Shown one piece after another: positions 18,233 to 27,243 of a stretch of DNA of 64,000 bases (positions are counted from its first letter, which is position 1; every line of letters begins with the position of its first letter). Origin of the DNA: Pseudoalteromonas ostreae (GTDB lineage Bacteria; Pseudomonadota; Gammaproteobacteria; Enterobacterales; Alteromonadaceae); the NCBI RefSeq assembly GCF_018069805.1, contig NZ_JAGPYN010000018.1, positions 27,394 to 91,393 on the forward strand, written 5' to 3'. Under the pieces are notes generated by a model that was not told where the DNA came from, made no database searches, and worked only from the letters and a program-made list of their open reading frames with translations. The position numbers and the translations under genes are program-made.

Positions 18233-20305
18233 ATGAAAAAAGTAACGCTTACCGCGGCAAGTATTGCACTTGCTTTGGGATTAGTCGGTTGCGGCGAACA
18301 ACAAGAACAAGCTAAAGCACCGGAAACGGTTGCTGTTAGCGCGCCGGCAGAACAACTCAATTCAGGTATTGAATTAGTAAATATGGACAAATCGGTCCGC
18401 GCTCAGGATGATTTTTATTATCACGTAAATGGCCAATGGTTGGCGACGACTGAAATCCCGGGTGATAAATCAAATTATGGTTCGTTTTCACAGTTATATG
18501 ATGATTCGCAAGCGGCAATGAAAACAGTGCTTGAAAAAGCAGCAGCAAATACAGCGGTTAAAGCTGGTACGGATGAATATAAGCTAGGTGCGTTCTTTAA
18601 GAGTTACATGAATAAAGCTAAGCGTGATGAATTAGGTATAACACCGCTAAATGGTCCGTTAACTGCTATTGATGGTGTTAAGAATAAGTCTGATTTAGTT
18701 ACACTTATGGCGCAAATACGTATTCAAGGTGGCGCGGTGCCATTTGGTTGGTATGTAAATAATGATGCTAAGAACTCGAGTGAAAATGCATTATATGCGT
18801 ATCAATCAGGCCTTGGCTTACCGGATCGTGATTATTATTTAAAAGACGACGAAAAGTTCACTAAAATTCGTGCTGCGTACCAAGTTTACATTGCTGACGT
18901 TCTAAAACGCGCAGGTGTAGAAAAAGCCGATGAAGCTGCTAAAGCAATTATTGCACTTGAAACCAGTATTGCTGATGCACAGTGGACGCGTGTTGAAAGT
19001 CGAGATGCTACAAAGTCTTATAATAAAATGAGCGTGAGTGATGCAAGTAAGCTAACAGGTGAGTTTGACCTTGCAGAATACTTCAAAGCGTCTGGTGTGA
19101 ATGTAGCCGATATTATTGTTAGTCAGCCTAGCTACTTTGAAAAGTTTGCAGATATCTATAAAACAACAGATCTTGAAACGTGGCAACAATACCTTAAATT
19201 TCATTTAGTAAGTAACTACGCAGGTATATTAGATAAAGATCTGGTTGATTTAAACTTTAACTTTTACAGTACCACATTACGCGGCGTAAAAGAGCAAACT
19301 CCGCTTTGGAAACAAGCCGTTGATGCATCAAATGAAGTGTTAGGTGAAATTTTAGGAAAAGTGTACGTTAAAGACAATTTCCCGCCAGAAGCAAAAGCGC
19401 GCATGGAAGAGTTAGTTGATAACGTGATCAAAGGCTATGGCGTTGCAATTGAAAATCTTGAGTGGATGAGCCCTGAAACCAAGCTTGCTGCGAAAGAAAA
19501 GCTCGACAAATTCACCCCAAAAATTGGCTATCCAGATAACTGGAAAGACTATTCACAGTTAAGCATTAATGCCGATGACTTAGTGGGTAACTATATTCGC
19601 CATAGTGAATGGGCTTATGCCGATATGATTGACAAGCTAGGTAAGCCAGTTGATCGTTCTGAATGGCACATGACACCACAAACAGTGAATGCTTATTATA
19701 ACCCTGTGAATAACGAAATTGTGTTCCCAGCTGCAATATTACAACCACCATTTTTTAACTTAGAAGCCGATGATGCGGTTAACTACGGTGCAATTGGTGC
19801 GGTAATTGGTCACGAGTTAGGTCATGGTTTTGATGACCAAGGTGCTAAGTATGATGGTGATGGTAATTTACGTGATTGGTGGAGCGAGTCAGACCTTAAA
19901 CAGTTTGAGGCGCGTACTGGTCAGTTAGTTGCACAGTATAACGAGTATCAACCATTTGCAGATGCCAGCGTTAATGGACAATTGACCTTAGGTGAGAATA
20001 TTGGCGATTTAGGCGGCCTAACGGTTGCTTTCACTGCTTATCAGTTATCGCTAGGTGGCGATAAAGCCCCTGTGATTGATGGTTATACGGGTGATCAGCG
20101 CTTCTTTATGGGTTGGTCGCAAATTTGGCGTCGTAAATATCGTGACGAAGAGTTACGTAACCGCCTAATGACAGATCCGCATTCACCAAGTCACTACCGC
20201 GTGATTGGTATTTTGTCGAATATGCCTGAGTTTTATCAAGCATTTGACGTTAAGGATGGCGACGAAATGTACATAAAACCAGCTGAACGCGTAAAAATTT
20301 GGTAA
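18233..20305 (+). CDS. M13-family (PepO-like) zinc endopeptidase, lipoprotein
   Basis: A 690-residue metallopeptidase of the M13 (neprilysin/PepO) family. The N-terminus is a lipoprotein signal peptide with lipobox LVGC (Cys22), so the enzyme is lipid-anchored in the envelope. The N-terminal domain begins at DDFYYHVNGQWLATTEIPGD. The catalytic part has VNAYYNP, zinc-binding HELGH at 527-531, DDQGAKYDGDGNLRDWW, and third-ligand Glu588 in GENIGDLGG; the end carries PHSPSHYRV. It cleaves short peptides. The gene stands alone, with a strong terminator behind it. Confidence 0.94.
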   Translation: MKKVTLTAASIALALGLVGCGEQQEQAKAPETVAVSAPAEQLNSGIELVNMDKSVRAQDDFYYHVNGQWLATTEIPGDKSNYGSFSQLYDDSQAAMKTVLEKAAANTAVKAGTDEYKLGAFFKSYMNKAKRDELGITPLNGPLTAIDGVKNKSDLVTLMAQIRIQGGAVPFGWYVNNDAKNSSENALYAYQSGLGLPDRDYYLKDDEKFTKIRAAYQVYIADVLKRAGVEKADEAAKAIIALETSIADAQWTRVESRDATKSYNKMSVSDASKLTGEFDLAEYFKASGVNVADIIVSQPSYFEKFADIYKTTDLETWQQYLKFHLVSNYAGILDKDLVDLNFNFYSTTLRGVKEQTPLWKQAVDASNEVLGEILGKVYVKDNFPPEAKARMEELVDNVIKGYGVAIENLEWMSPETKLAAKEKLDKFTPKIGYPDNWKDYSQLSINADDLVGNYIRHSEWAYADMIDKLGKPVDRSEWHMTPQTVNAYYNPVNNEIVFPAAILQPPFFNLEADDAVNYGAIGAVIGHELGHGFDDQGAKYDGDGNLRDWWSESDLKQFEARTGQLVAQYNEYQPFADASVNGQLTLGENIGDLGGLTVAFTAYQLSLGGDKAPVIDGYTGDQRFFMGWSQIWRRKYRDEELRNRLMTDPHSPSHYRVIGILSNMPEFYQAFDVKDGDEMYIKPAERVKIW

Positions 20306-20330
20306 TTAATTTTTATTAGTTTGATGATTA

Positions 20331-20358
20331 AACGGTGGCTTAGGCCACCGTTTTTTTT
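20331..20358 (+). terminator. Rho-independent terminator after the M13 peptidase gene
   Basis: AACGGTGGC, TTAG, GCCACCGTT followed by a run of eight T. Confidence 0.92.
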
Positions 20359-20387
20359 GAAGGAAGCAAAAGGGTTAAAGAGAAGGC

Positions 20388-20436
20388 TTCTAGGTATTTA
20401 GGTGCTAGAGTCGGCGGGGCTTTATGCAGCGTAGTT
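20388..20436. repeat. Degenerate CTAG heptads and degenerate REP-like sequence
   Basis: CTAGGTA, TTTAGGTG, CTAGAG near 20391-20410, then GGCGGGGCTTTATGCAGCGTAG at 20413-20434, a decayed copy of the palindrome at 17611. Located between the M13 peptidase and nucleotidyltransferase genes. Confidence 0.4.
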
Positions 20437-20515
20437 AAGGTTGTTTTGTGTTTGTCTAGATCTCACCTTTAAAACTGGTAAACTCGGCTTTAATATACGT
20501 TAAAGCTGATTAAAA

Positions 20516-21391
20516 ATGAAAAAACATCATCTAAGTTTAGTCGTCCTCGCGGGTGGCTTGGGCACTCGCTTTGGTGGCAATAAGCAAATTGCTGAGATTG
20601 CCGGGTTGGGTTGCACCATTATGGAGTTGAGTATTGCTGATGCTGTAGCAGCAGGAGTAACCCAGGTTGTATTAGTGGTTAATAAAGCGGTGCGCAGTGA
20701 GATAGAGCAAGTCATTTTACCGCGACTTCCAACAGGTATAGATGTTGTACTTGTGGAGCAAAGTATTGATTTAGTGCCTGAGCAATTTCAAACTTTGGTG
20801 CAACAACGAGAAAAACCTTGGGGCACCGGGCATGCTTTATTGTGCGCCAAAAAGTATGTTCATAACCCCGCTATAGTGATAACAGCGGATGATTACTATG
20901 GCGCGTCGTCATTTATATTACTTGCCGATCATTTTAAAAATCACAATAGTTGGGCTATGGTTGGTTATCCAATTATTGATACCTTATCAGAGCAAGGCGG
21001 CGTAAATCGTGGTGTATGCCAAGTTAACAATAACCAATTAATTGATGTTGTTGAGTATTTAAATATACAAAAAGAAAGCACGCAAATAGTAGGTGATAAC
21101 CCACATGGCTACCGCGAGGAAATCGCTGCAGATGCATTGGGTTCTATGAGTTTCTGGGCCATTACACCTACGCTATTTGGCTTTCTTGAAGCAGGTTTTA
21201 TTGAGTTCCTGCAAAAATATGACAACGGTGTCAAAATGGAGTATTATTTACCAGATCAAATTCAACAAGCGATCACATTTAATCAACAAATAGTTACTAT
21301 TTATACTGCTAAAGAGTCATGGTATGGAGTAACTTATAAATCAGAATTACAGGATGTTGCAGGTAAATTATATGAATTACGTCGTGGATGA
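20516..21391 (+). CDS. Sugar-1-phosphate nucleotidyltransferase-like protein
   Basis: A 291-residue protein with an NTP-transferase fold. LAGGLGTRFGGNKQ near the N-terminus is the nucleotide-binding loop; WGTGHALLCAKKYV and VITADDYYGASSF match the substrate-site and metal-binding segments of the family. It should form an NDP-sugar from a sugar-1-phosphate. The next gene is an anomeric sugar kinase of the NahK type, and the two probably act in sequence (sugar, sugar-1-P, NDP-sugar). MurU, the cell-wall recycling uridylyltransferase, is the main alternative, but this protein is longer. Confidence 0.75.
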   Translation: MKKHHLSLVVLAGGLGTRFGGNKQIAEIAGLGCTIMELSIADAVAAGVTQVVLVVNKAVRSEIEQVILPRLPTGIDVVLVEQSIDLVPEQFQTLVQQREKPWGTGHALLCAKKYVHNPAIVITADDYYGASSFILLADHFKNHNSWAMVGYPIIDTLSEQGGVNRGVCQVNNNQLIDVVEYLNIQKESTQIVGDNPHGYREEIAADALGSMSFWAITPTLFGFLEAGFIEFLQKYDNGVKMEYYLPDQIQQAITFNQQIVTIYTAKESWYGVTYKSELQDVAGKLYELRRG

Positions 21392-21440
21392 ACCAGCCCC
21401 GATCTTGCCTTTTTCTGGGCACAACAAAAGCGAAGTAAGT

Positions 21441-22514
21441 ATGAAGTCAAATTCCATAGCGGTTTACTTGTCGGAAAGTTTTGGCCTTGGCAATGAAAAA
21501 GTCAGTATGAAACCAATTGGTAGTGGTCATATTAATACCACTATGTTGTTAACGGCGCCAAAAAAATCATTGGTAGTGCAAAAGTTAAATACTGAGGTTT
21601 TTCCTGAGCCTGATATGCTGGTAAAAAATGCCCGTTTAATTGAACGGCATTTAACTAAAAAACATCAATCTGGTGACTATGATTTAGCAATCATCCGCCA
21701 TGTTCCTACAGTTGAAAATAATTATTTAGTTGATTGTGATAATGGTGTTTGGCGCGCACTCGAATTTATTGGCGGCAGTTACAGTGAAGATGTAGTTTTA
21801 AATACTTCACAAGCGCAAACTGCAGCCAATGCATTTGGTCAATTTGCTGTTGCTTTAGAAGATTTTGATGCCAAGCAACTACATCATGTTATTCCTGATT
21901 TTCATAATTTAGCAATGCGCGCTGAAAAGCTCAAAGCTGTGGTTGCAAAAGATCCACAGCAACGCTTAGCCAGCTGCCAAGCTGACGTTGATTTTTGTTT
22001 CGCGCAATTTGGCTTAATTGATGAGCTTAAAGCATTGACGGGCATTGTGCCGGTTCGACCATGTCATAATGATACTAAAATTAATAATATGCTGTTTTGT
22101 AATACATCAAATGATGCCAAAGCAGTGATTGATTTAGATACCTGTATGCCTGGTTATTGGTTGTATGATTTTGGTGATATGGTGCGTACTTTTTGCTCTC
22201 CTGAACAAGAAGATTCAACAGATTTAGCTAATGTATGTGTGCGTGAAGAAATTTTTGCAGCGGTAGTTAAAGGTTATGTAGAGCCTTTGAAAGACTTGAT
22301 TACCGAGCAAGAAAAACAAAGTTTTTGGTTAGGCACGAAAGTAATGACCTTTATGATTGGCCTACGTTTTTTAACGGATTACATTGATGGTGATCATTAT
22401 TTTTCAATCAAGCATGCTAACCATAACTTAGAACGTGCGCAAAATCAGTTTGCTTTATATCGTGATATTCTCGCAAAAAAAAACACGCTTAAAGCTATTT
22501 TAAGAGATGTGTGA
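21441..22514 (+). CDS. NahK-like anomeric sugar kinase (APH-type phosphotransferase fold)
   Basis: A 357-residue kinase of the aminoglycoside-phosphotransferase fold. GSGHINTTMLL near the N-terminus and the QKLNTEVFPEPDMLVKN segment are typical of N-acetylhexosamine 1-kinase (NahK). The catalytic loop HNDTKINN lies at 209-216, with Asp211 as base, and IDLDTCMPGYWLYDFGDMVR holds the metal-binding Asp. It likely phosphorylates C1 of GalNAc or GlcNAc in the cytoplasm. The frame is open upstream to 21354, overlapping the previous gene. I chose ATG 21441, where family similarity starts; ATG 21372 is also possible. Confidence 0.75.
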   Translation: MKSNSIAVYLSESFGLGNEKVSMKPIGSGHINTTMLLTAPKKSLVVQKLNTEVFPEPDMLVKNARLIERHLTKKHQSGDYDLAIIRHVPTVENNYLVDCDNGVWRALEFIGGSYSEDVVLNTSQAQTAANAFGQFAVALEDFDAKQLHHVIPDFHNLAMRAEKLKAVVAKDPQQRLASCQADVDFCFAQFGLIDELKALTGIVPVRPCHNDTKINNMLFCNTSNDAKAVIDLDTCMPGYWLYDFGDMVRTFCSPEQEDSTDLANVCVREEIFAAVVKGYVEPLKDLITEQEKQSFWLGTKVMTFMIGLRFLTDYIDGDHYFSIKHANHNLERAQNQFALYRDILAKKNTLKAILRDV

Positions 22515-22823
22515 TTTTTTAAGTTAAAGGGCTAGCTGCTAGGTCGTAGGTTTTAGGGGGAAGTGAAATATCTTCTCACTAACACTCATTCACTTCTCTT
22601 TGTACAAAAATAGTTTTCGTAGGAGCCTGCTTTAGCCGCGAACGAAAGATTTATAAAATTCATGGCTAAAGCCATTTCCTACATCGTCGATTGAGGTTGG
22701 TTAAATACCAAGAGTTAAGGTTAATTCTAACCCCTTCCTTTCCTATGCTATCCATCCCCATCTGCTTTACCTCCCAAGCTGTTTTAGGTAAGTTAAAACT
22801 AGATTAGTTCTAGGATAATAATA
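22515..22823. repeat. 309-base intergenic repeat region with REP-like element
   Basis: Holds CTAG heptads (CTAGCTG CTAGGTC, 22532-22545) and a full REP-like element at 22619-22682, bounded by GTAGG and CCTAC. Its second half has AAAATTCATGGCTAAAGCCATTT-type sequence, shared with 26604-26661. TCTCTTTGTACAAAA just before it is also shared with 26583-26598, so the repeated unit may be longer than the palindromes. No gene seen. Confidence 0.6.
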
Positions 22824-24194
22824 ATGAAGCAGTTTAATCGTCGAGATTTTTTAAAAGCCGCGAGTGCTACGGCAGCGGCTAGTGTGATTTCAGGGTGTGC
22901 CACGGGGACTCAAAGTGGCGTTATTACTCCCCCAGCGCAAGGGCGCTCTGTAATTGACCTTGTCGCGCCAAAAATGGATGTAGTACGGGTTGGATTTATT
23001 GGCTTAGGGCAGCGTGGTTTTGGCCACGTAAAGCGCATGAGTCATATTGCTGGTACAGAAATTAAAGCAATATGTGATAGCCATGACGAAGTATTACAGC
23101 GTTCAGCTAACTACCTCACTGACAAAGGGTTGACTAAGCCTGCACTTTATACTGGCGCCGATAATGCCTATCAAGCAATGCTTAATCGCGATGATATTGA
23201 TATTGTGATTATTTCTACACCATGGTCGTGGCATGCACCGATGGCAATCGATACCATGAATAGTGGCAAGCATGCTTTTGTTGAAGTGCCGTTAGCATTG
23301 ACGGTTGAAGAAATGTGGCAACTAGTTGATACCGCTGAGCGTACGCAAAAGAACTGTATGATGATGGAAAATGTCAACTATGGTCGTGATGAGTTAATGG
23401 TATTGAATATGGTTCGCCAAGGCGTGTTTGGTGAGCTGTTACATGGTGAGGCGGCGTATATTCATGAATTACGTTGGCAAATGAAAGAAGTTGAGCATAA
23501 AACTGGCTCTTGGCGTACCGCTTGGCATGCAAAACGAAACGGTAATTTGTATCCAACGCACGGTTTAGGTCCTGTGTCACAATATATGAATATTAATCGC
23601 GGCGATCGATTTGATTTTTTAACCTCGGTGAGTTCACCAGCACTGGGCCGTAGCGCCTATGCAAAGAAAGAATTTCCAGCCGATCATCAACGTAATCAGC
23701 TTAATTATATTGCTGGCGATATGAATACCACGCTTATCAAAACAGTAAAAGGGCGCAGTATTATGGTTCAACATGATACCACTACGCCACGCCCGTACTC
23801 GCGCCATAATTTAATTCAAGGCACTAATGGTGTGTTTGCTGGTTTTCCAAATCGTATTGCGCTGGAGGATGGTGGTTCGAAAAGTTTTCATGAGTGGGAT
23901 TATGAAATGGCTGATTGGTATAAAAAATACGACCACCCACTGTGGACCAAAATGGGCGAAGAGGCAGAGCGTAACGGCGGCCATGGCGGCATGGACTTCT
24001 TAATGTTCTGGCGGATGATTTATTGTTTACGCAATGGCGAGGCGCTTGATCAAGATGTTTACGACGGCGCTGCTTGGTCTGTTATATCGCCGCTGTCGGC
24101 ACAGTCAGTTAGTAATCGTAGTGCGTCAATTGATATTCCCGACTTTACTCGTGGTGCATGGCAAAGTGCCAAACCGCTAGGAATTGTAGGTTAA
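22824..24194 (+). CDS. GH109-like NAD-dependent glycosidase (Gfo/Idh/MocA fold), Tat-exported lipoprotein
   Basis: A 456-residue protein. The N-terminus has the twin-arginine motif NRRDFLK (residues 5-11), an alanine-rich stretch and lipobox ISGC (Cys25), so it is exported folded and probably lipid-anchored. The Gfo/Idh/MocA NAD-binding start is [47 protein letters not shown], and [15 protein letters not shown] agree with GH109 alpha-N-acetylgalactosaminidases, which keep NAD bound and hydrolyse GalNAc linkages. Folded export of a cofactor-loaded enzyme explains the Tat signal. The preceding NahK-like kinase and nucleotidyltransferase would handle the released sugar. Another exported oxidoreductase is possible. 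Confidence 0.8.
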   Translation: MKQFNRRDFLKAASATAAASVISGCATGTQSGVITPPAQGRSVIDLVAPKMDVVRVGFIGLGQRGFGHVKRMSHIAGTEIKAICDSHDEVLQRSANYLTDKGLTKPALYTGADNAYQAMLNRDDIDIVIISTPWSWHAPMAIDTMNSGKHAFVEVPLALTVEEMWQLVDTAERTQKNCMMMENVNYGRDELMVLNMVRQGVFGELLHGEAAYIHELRWQMKEVEHKTGSWRTAWHAKRNGNLYPTHGLGPVSQYMNINRGDRFDFLTSVSSPALGRSAYAKKEFPADHQRNQLNYIAGDMNTTLIKTVKGRSIMVQHDTTTPRPYSRHNLIQGTNGVFAGFPNRIALEDGGSKSFHEWDYEMADWYKKYDHPLWTKMGEEAERNGGHGGMDFLMFWRMIYCLRNGEALDQDVYDGAAWSVISPLSAQSVSNRSASIDIPDFTRGAWQSAKPLGIVG

Positions 24195-24361
24195 ACTATA
24201 AGAGCTGCGCGAGGTGCCGTGGTTAAGTAATTCCGCCTACGGGGTGGCATCGGTGTTTAAAGTTATTAATGAGGGGATTTGAAGAGGTTACTGATCAATA
24301 AATGGTAACTGCCTATAAATAGCGGGGGTTTACATCCAGACTGTATATAGGCAATTTATTA

Positions 24362-24381
24362 CTAAACTAAATGTAGTTTAG
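24362..24381 (-). terminator. Weak hairpin at the yjgA stop codon
   Basis: CTAAACTA, AATG, TAGTTTAG forms an 8-bp AT-rich stem overlapping the yjgA stop. The T-tract is poor, so a terminator role is tentative. A second inverted repeat, GCCTATA/TATAGGC, spans 24311-24352. Confidence 0.35.
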
Positions 24382-24905
24382 CGCATGATGCTTTCTTTAA
24401 GATATTGAAATAGCTCTTTATAGCCTTTAGCTGGCTTTTCAATTTTTACTTCTTTTGCTGCATTACGCACCAATTGACGTAATTTTTGACGGTCAATAGT
24501 CGGGTATTGCTCAATGGTTTCATTCACTAAATCATCACCTTGGGCAATTAAATCATCGCGTAATTGCTCAATCTTTTTAATCATCACTTCGGCTTGATTA
24601 TTTTTATTCAGCATAATGTCGATAATAGCGTTGATCTCATCGATATTCTCAACGGTACGCAACGTTTTTGCGATGTAATTTAAGTGACGACGATATGCAT
24701 CACTTTTGTTACTGATTTTGTCTGCAACAACCATTGCCGCTTTTAAATCGTCATTTAAGGGTAAGCGCTCGCGCTGTTTTTTCCCCATTTTGGCAATTTC
24801 AGCACCTAACTGATGAAACTCTTGCGCTTCGCGCTTTAGCTCACTTTTTGATATATAGATAATTTCTTCTTCAATTTCAGCAGGCTTGCCTTTTTTCTTC
24901 GCCAT
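24378..24905 (-). CDS. yjgA: Ribosome-associated protein YjgA (DarP, DUF615)
   Basis: A 175-residue, highly charged, mostly helical protein with the DUF615 pattern: ISKSELKREAQ at the N-terminus, LPLNDDLKAAMVVADKISNKSDAYRRHLNYIAKTL-type core (broken here by description), then a C-terminal QLRDDLIAQGDD and the KGYKELFQYLKE end. In E. coli the homologue binds the large ribosomal subunit during assembly. It is divergent from pmbA with about 100 bases between, the conserved gammaproteobacterial arrangement. Confidence 0.92.
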   Translation of the reverse strand: MAKKKGKPAEIEEEIIYISKSELKREAQEFHQLGAEIAKMGKKQRERLPLNDDLKAAMVVADKISNKSDAYRRHLNYIAKTLRTVENIDEINAIIDIMLNKNNQAEVMIKKIEQLRDDLIAQGDDLVNETIEQYPTIDRQKLRQLVRNAAKEVKIEKPAKGYKELFQYLKESIMR

Positions 24906-25050
24906 GGGGTACTCATATGATAACGTTAACTGTAGTCATTATACGTGATTCTTTTAATGATTAATATTAGCTGATGCAATGCAGTGAGTGTGTTAGCATT
25001 TAAGTATTATGATTGCGCATGCAAAACGCTCCAAGCTCAGGACTAAAAAT

Positions 25051-26400
25051 ATGAAAAGCCAACAGCAAGATCCTATTTATACTCAAATTTCTCAAATAAA
25101 AGATGCCGTTGCAGAGGTTTTAGAACACGCGAAAAAACTCGGTGCTACTGGCGCTGAAGCGGCGATGTCGAGCACCTCAGGTTTATCAGTTAGTACCCGC
25201 ATGGGTGAAGTCGAGACCATTGAATTTAACCAAGATGGTGGGCTGGGGATCAGTGTGTACGTTGGTAATCACAAAGGCTCTGCGTCAACAGCTGATTTAA
25301 ACCCCAAAACACTGCGTACAGTGGTAGAGAAAGCCATTGATATCGCCAAGTTTACCTCAGATGATCCACATAATGGCGTAGCCGATAAAGACCTACTTGA
25401 ATTTGCTCCGCTTGATTTGGATTTATACCACCCGTGGGATGTCAGCCCTGAGCAGGGCATTGAATTGTGTCATGCTGCAGAGCAAGCGGCGCTTAATGCC
25501 GATGCGCGTATTGTTAATTCAGATGGCGCCAGTTTTTCATCGCATCAAGGTTTACGCGTGTATGGTAATAGCCATGGCCTTATCACTGGTTACCCGCGTA
25601 CTCGCCACAGCATTAGTACTATGGTGATTGGTAAAGATGGTGAGCAAATGCAGCGGGATTCAGCTTATACCGTAGCGCGAGACCAAGCTGGTTTGAAAGA
25701 TGCAGCGGCAGTAGGTTTAGAGGCTGCGAGTGAAACCCTTGCTAAGCTCAATAGCAAAAAATTAGGTACCATGAAAGTCCCAGTTGTTTTTCGTGCAGAT
25801 ATCGCTAATTCATTGTTTGGTCACTTGGTGTCTGCAATAGGGGGTGGTGCGCTGTATCGTAAATCGAGCTTTTTGCTGGATAGCCTTGGCACGCAAGTAT
25901 TTAATAAGTGCGTTAATATTTCAGAGCGCCCGCATATTTTAAAAGGTTTAGCGTCTTCACCATTTGATAGTGAAGGGGTAAAAACCATCGACCGTGAAAT
26001 CATTCAAGGCGGTGATCTGCAAACTTACTTATTAGCGAGCTACGCAGCCAGAAAAATGAATATGACACCTACCGGTCATGCTGGTGGTATTCATAACTGG
26101 TTAGTAGAACAAACTCATGCTGACTTAGCTGCGTTGTTAAAAACGATGGGTACGGGTTTATTGGTCACCGAATTGATGGGCCAAGGCGTTAATACCGTAA
26201 CAGGTGATTACTCGCGTGGTGCTGCCGGTTTTTGGGTTGAAAATGGCGAAATACAATATCCTGTAAGCGAAATAACCATTGCCGGTAAGTTGCAAGATAT
26301 GTTTAAAGGTATTAGCGGCATCGGTGGTGACATAGAGCGTCGTGGTGGTATTCAAACCGGTTCGGTATTGATTGAACAAATGCAGATTGCGGGAAGTTAG
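25051..26400 (+). CDS. pmbA: Metalloprotease PmbA (TldE)
   Basis: A 449-residue TldD/PmbA-family (U62) protein; GLSVSTRMGEVETIEFNQDGGLGISVY near the N-terminus, then TSDDPHNGVADKDLL and the C-terminal glycine-rich VTGDYSRGAAGFWVENGEI and SGIGGDIERRGGIQTGS are all characteristic. PmbA pairs with TldD to process peptides such as microcin precursors and CcdA; tldD is not in the window. The frame is open from 25009, but ATG 25051, with CAGGA upstream, gives the usual length (E. coli 450). Confidence 0.95.
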   Translation: MKSQQQDPIYTQISQIKDAVAEVLEHAKKLGATGAEAAMSSTSGLSVSTRMGEVETIEFNQDGGLGISVYVGNHKGSASTADLNPKTLRTVVEKAIDIAKFTSDDPHNGVADKDLLEFAPLDLDLYHPWDVSPEQGIELCHAAEQAALNADARIVNSDGASFSSHQGLRVYGNSHGLITGYPRTRHSISTMVIGKDGEQMQRDSAYTVARDQAGLKDAAAVGLEAASETLAKLNSKKLGTMKVPVVFRADIANSLFGHLVSAIGGGALYRKSSFLLDSLGTQVFNKCVNISERPHILKGLASSPFDSEGVKTIDREIIQGGDLQTYLLASYAARKMNMTPTGHAGGIHNWLVEQTHADLAALLKTMGTGLLVTELMGQGVNTVTGDYSRGAAGFWVENGEIQYPVSEITIAGKLQDMFKGISGIGGDIERRGGIQTGSVLIEQMQIAGS

Positions 26401-26763
26401 GTTAAAGTCATAAGCTATAAGTTTTAAGTTTTGATCGGTGTTTTAATTTGCGTAGGCGCGGCTTTATGCCGCGCCTACGCAGGAAAGGTTAAAGATGCTA
26501 GGGAATATGCTTTTGTAGGTCGGGCTTTAGCCTGAAAAAAGTAAAATATTAATTTTTTGGTTTCTCATTTACCCTCATTGTTTTCTCTTTGTGCAAAATG
26601 TTTATAGGTGCGGGTTTATGCCGCGCGGTTAATAAAATGCATGGCTAAAGCCATTTCCTACGTGGTTTGCATCGGTGTGTTAATTTTTTATAAAAAACAC
26701 TTTACCTCAACGTTACTTGAGGTTTTATTGTGACTTTAATTACTTAAATAAAGGAAACTAATT
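26401..26763. repeat. 363-base intergenic repeat cluster with three REP-like palindromes
   Basis: Bases 26450-26480 form a perfect 13-bp stem with loop TTTAT (arms GCGTAGGCGCGGC and GCCGCGCCTACGC), which could end pmbA transcription. A second GTAGG element with GGGCTTTAGCC lies at 26515-26535. A full-length element at 26604-26661 starts with TAGGTGCGGG and ends CCTAC. CTAGGGA is at 26498. Directly after the pmbA stop, CATAAGCTATAAGTTTTAAG resembles sequence after dciA. No gene seen; the 3' end carries the VOC gene's AAAGGA ribosome site. Confidence 0.7.
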
Positions 26764-27180
26764 ATGTATTTAGAGCACGTAAATCTGGTAGTTGATGATG
26801 TTGAAGCTATGCTGCACTTTTATAAGGCGGCTTTTCCGTACTGGTCTATAAGAAGCCAAGGCGAAGGGGAGTGGTACGGTAAACCACGAAAATGGTTACA
26901 TTTTGGCGATGATTTCCAGTATTTAGCATTAAGTGATCATGGTGAACAACACAACCGTGACATAACCGGACATCAAGTTGGCTTAGCGCACTTTGCTTAT
27001 GTTACGAATAATATTGCTGCAGTAATTTCGCGTTTAGAAAGCGCTGGTTACAGTATTGATCAGCCAGGTGCGGTAAATCCATTTCGTAAAAATGTGTATT
27101 TTATTGACCCCGCAGGGTTTGAAATAGAGTTTGTTGAATATTTAAGTGATATTCCTAGTGAGCGTAATAATGATTTATAA
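26764..27180 (+). CDS. VOC/glyoxalase-fold protein
   Basis: A 138-residue single-domain vicinal-oxygen-chelate protein. The start YLEHVNLVVDDVEAMLHFYKAAFPYW, the AHFAYVTNNI segment and the ending NVYFIDPAGFEIEFVEYL are typical; His5, His60-region and Glu near the C-terminus are candidate metal ligands. Members act as glyoxalases, dioxygenases or resistance proteins, and nothing here tells which. It is a single gene between a repeat cluster and a convergent gene. Confidence 0.8.
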   Translation: MYLEHVNLVVDDVEAMLHFYKAAFPYWSIRSQGEGEWYGKPRKWLHFGDDFQYLALSDHGEQHNRDITGHQVGLAHFAYVTNNIAAVISRLESAGYSIDQPGAVNPFRKNVYFIDPAGFEIEFVEYLSDIPSERNNDL

Positions 27181-27198
27181 CATTAGTTTCGCGTCAGT

Positions 27199-27226
27199 AA
27201 GCTTAACGCCTGACGGTGTTAAGCTT
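27199..27226 (+). terminator. Hairpin between convergent VOC and DUF1707-like genes
   Basis: AAGCTTAAC (27199) and GTTAAGCTT (27218) form a 9-bp stem. A competing pair CGTCAG/CTGACG (27192/27210) is interlaced with it. The T-run is weak. AAGCTTAACGCC occurs again at 29404. Confidence 0.4.
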
Positions 27227-27243
27227 TAACTGTGTTTTATCCA

